From contig JAJEDE010000025.1 of NCBI GenBank assembly GCA_022821645.1, positions 310,001 to 374,000 on the forward strand: a DNA stretch of 64,000 nucleotides, read 5' to 3'. The stretch's first letter is position 1, and each line of letters starts with the position of its first letter. Source of the DNA: Chloroflexota bacterium (lineage in GTDB: Bacteria > Chloroflexota > UBA11872). The notes beneath the pieces are model-generated. The model saw only the letters and a program-made list of their open reading frames with translations. It was not told where the DNA came from and ran no database searches. The position numbers were made by a program, and so were the translations under genes. Below are positions 63,276-64,000 of the stretch, in pieces.

Positions 63276-64000
63276 CTAGAACTGATGCACCCAGCCGCCG
63301 TCGACGGGGATGACGGCGCCGGTGATGTAGGCGGCGGCGTCGGACGCGAGGAACCGGGCAACGCCGGCAATGTCGTCGACCTGGCCGTTGCGACCCAGGG
63401 CCACGCGCTCGGCCAGGTTGCCGGTCCACCAATCCGCATCGGTGTAGCCGGCGGTCATGTCGGTCTCGATCACGCCGGGCGCGATGGCGACCACGCGGAT
63501 GCCGTCCTTGCCCCACTCACGCGCCAGCCCGACGGTGTAGGAGGAAAGGGCGGCCTTGAGCGGGCCATAAGGCTCTGCGCCGCCCAGCCTGGCCGAGACC
63601 GACGAGACATTGATGACCACCGGGGCCTGGGACTCGAGCAGATACGGACGAGCGGCCTGGGTGATCAGCACAGGGGCGCGGAGGTTCAAGTGCAAGAGGC
63701 GTCGGTATCCGTCCAGGGTCAGTCCGTCGTGTCCGGCGTCGGCGGCGTTGTTCACCACGATGTCGAGGCCGCCCAGGGCCTTGGCGGCGCGCTCGACCAG
63801 CAGGGTCGGGGCCTCGGCGTCCGCCAGGTCGGCGGCGAACGTGTGGACCTCGGCGCCGCATTGAGCGACTGAATCCGCGACCTCCGACAGACCTGCGGTT
63901 GTGCGCGCGGCCAGGGCAAGCCGCGCGCCGGCCCGCGCGTACGCCTCGGCGATGCCGCGTCCGATGCCGCGGCTGGCGCCGGTGATCAGGGCGCGTCGAC
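63276..64000 (-). CDS. short-chain dehydrogenase/reductase, partial
   Basis: The N terminus lies beyond the window end. The visible part has the cofactor loop TGASRGIGRG, LDIVVNNAA, the catalytic Ser in NVSSVS, Tyr-x-x-x-Lys in YGPLKAALS and PGVIETDM. It reduces a carbonyl or oxidises an alcohol, NAD(P)-dependent, with an unknown substrate. The PVDGGWVHQF end is typical of the classical family. Confidence 0.9.
   Translation of the reverse strand, partial: RRALITGASRGIGRGIAEAYARAGARLALAARTTAGLSEVADSVAQCGAEVHTFAADLADAEAPTLLVERAAKALGGLDIVVNNAADAGHDGLTLDGYRRLLHLNLRAPVLITQAARPYLLESQAPVVINVSSVSARLGGAEPYGPLKAALSSYTVGLAREWGKDGIRVVAIAPGVIETDMTAGYTDADWWTGNLAERVALGRNGQVDDIAGVARFLASDAAAYITGAVIPVDGGWVHQF

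Overview
The window is GC-rich bacterial DNA with short intergenic gaps, many same-strand overlaps and frequent GTG/TTG/CTG starts. The gene mix (class II lysS, GatCAB, CdaA with a YbbR partner, a Tat-type SpoIID protein without other sporulation genes, a DUF3048 lipoprotein, and many enolase-superfamily, sugar-isomerase, sialidase and GH2 genes) fits a free-living or host-associated Chloroflexota bacterium best. That assignment is an inference from gene content; there is no rRNA here to test it.

Layout. 1-11.5 kb: the end of an ABC exporter, then a leftward block greA-lysS-serS-cysteine synthase-TIM barrel protein, a hydantoinase/oxoprolinase, a coiled-coil protein, a small monooxygenase and guaB with an intrinsic terminator in its leader. 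11.6-16.5 kb: two tRNA-His copies, one decayed, bracket an enolase-superfamily gene and the broken tail of another, followed by a large GH2 enzyme. 16.5-28.5 kb: LysM protein, a cyclase-like protein with altered metal ligands, RNase J-like hydrolase, 2-hydroxyacid dehydrogenase, DUF3048 lipoprotein, a vapBC-type pair with a clear palindromic operator, sugar isomerase, membrane-fused spermidine synthase-like protein, gamma-glutamyltransferase and dnaN. 28.7-38.6 kb: ANTAR response regulator, YfhO-type membrane protein and glycosyltransferase, facing ybbR-cdaA (cyclic di-AMP) and argF-spoIID. 38.7-50.3 kb: cysteine desulfurase, two tiny membrane proteins, then alaS-(baseplate J-like)-ruvX-mltG-pepP-efp-(lysine-free BCCP-like), convergent with secDF.

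50.3-57.8 kb is the accessory part: a 26-bp-arm hairpin, nine 21-bp tandem repeats, and dprA. Immediately upstream of dprA is a block of lower GC DNA carrying one unfamiliar 455-residue gene, flanked by 100-bp direct repeats of the first 33 codons of dprA. Then come a DUF433/DUF5615 pair, a RhuM-Fic gene with two decayed relatives each retaining the same palindrome, and the remnant of a REP-associated tyrosine transposase. 57.8-64 kb is gatB-gatA-gatC, with a REP-like palindrome in frame inside gatB and a second copy between gatB and gatA, then a DUF899-like protein, a sialidase-like protein and a partial SDR.

The most notable points are the dprA-duplicating insertion with its unknown gene, the RhuM palindromes, the REP/RAYT pairing with an in-frame insertion in gatB, the lysine-free BCCP-like protein beside efp, the tRNA-His duplication, and the guaB leader terminator.
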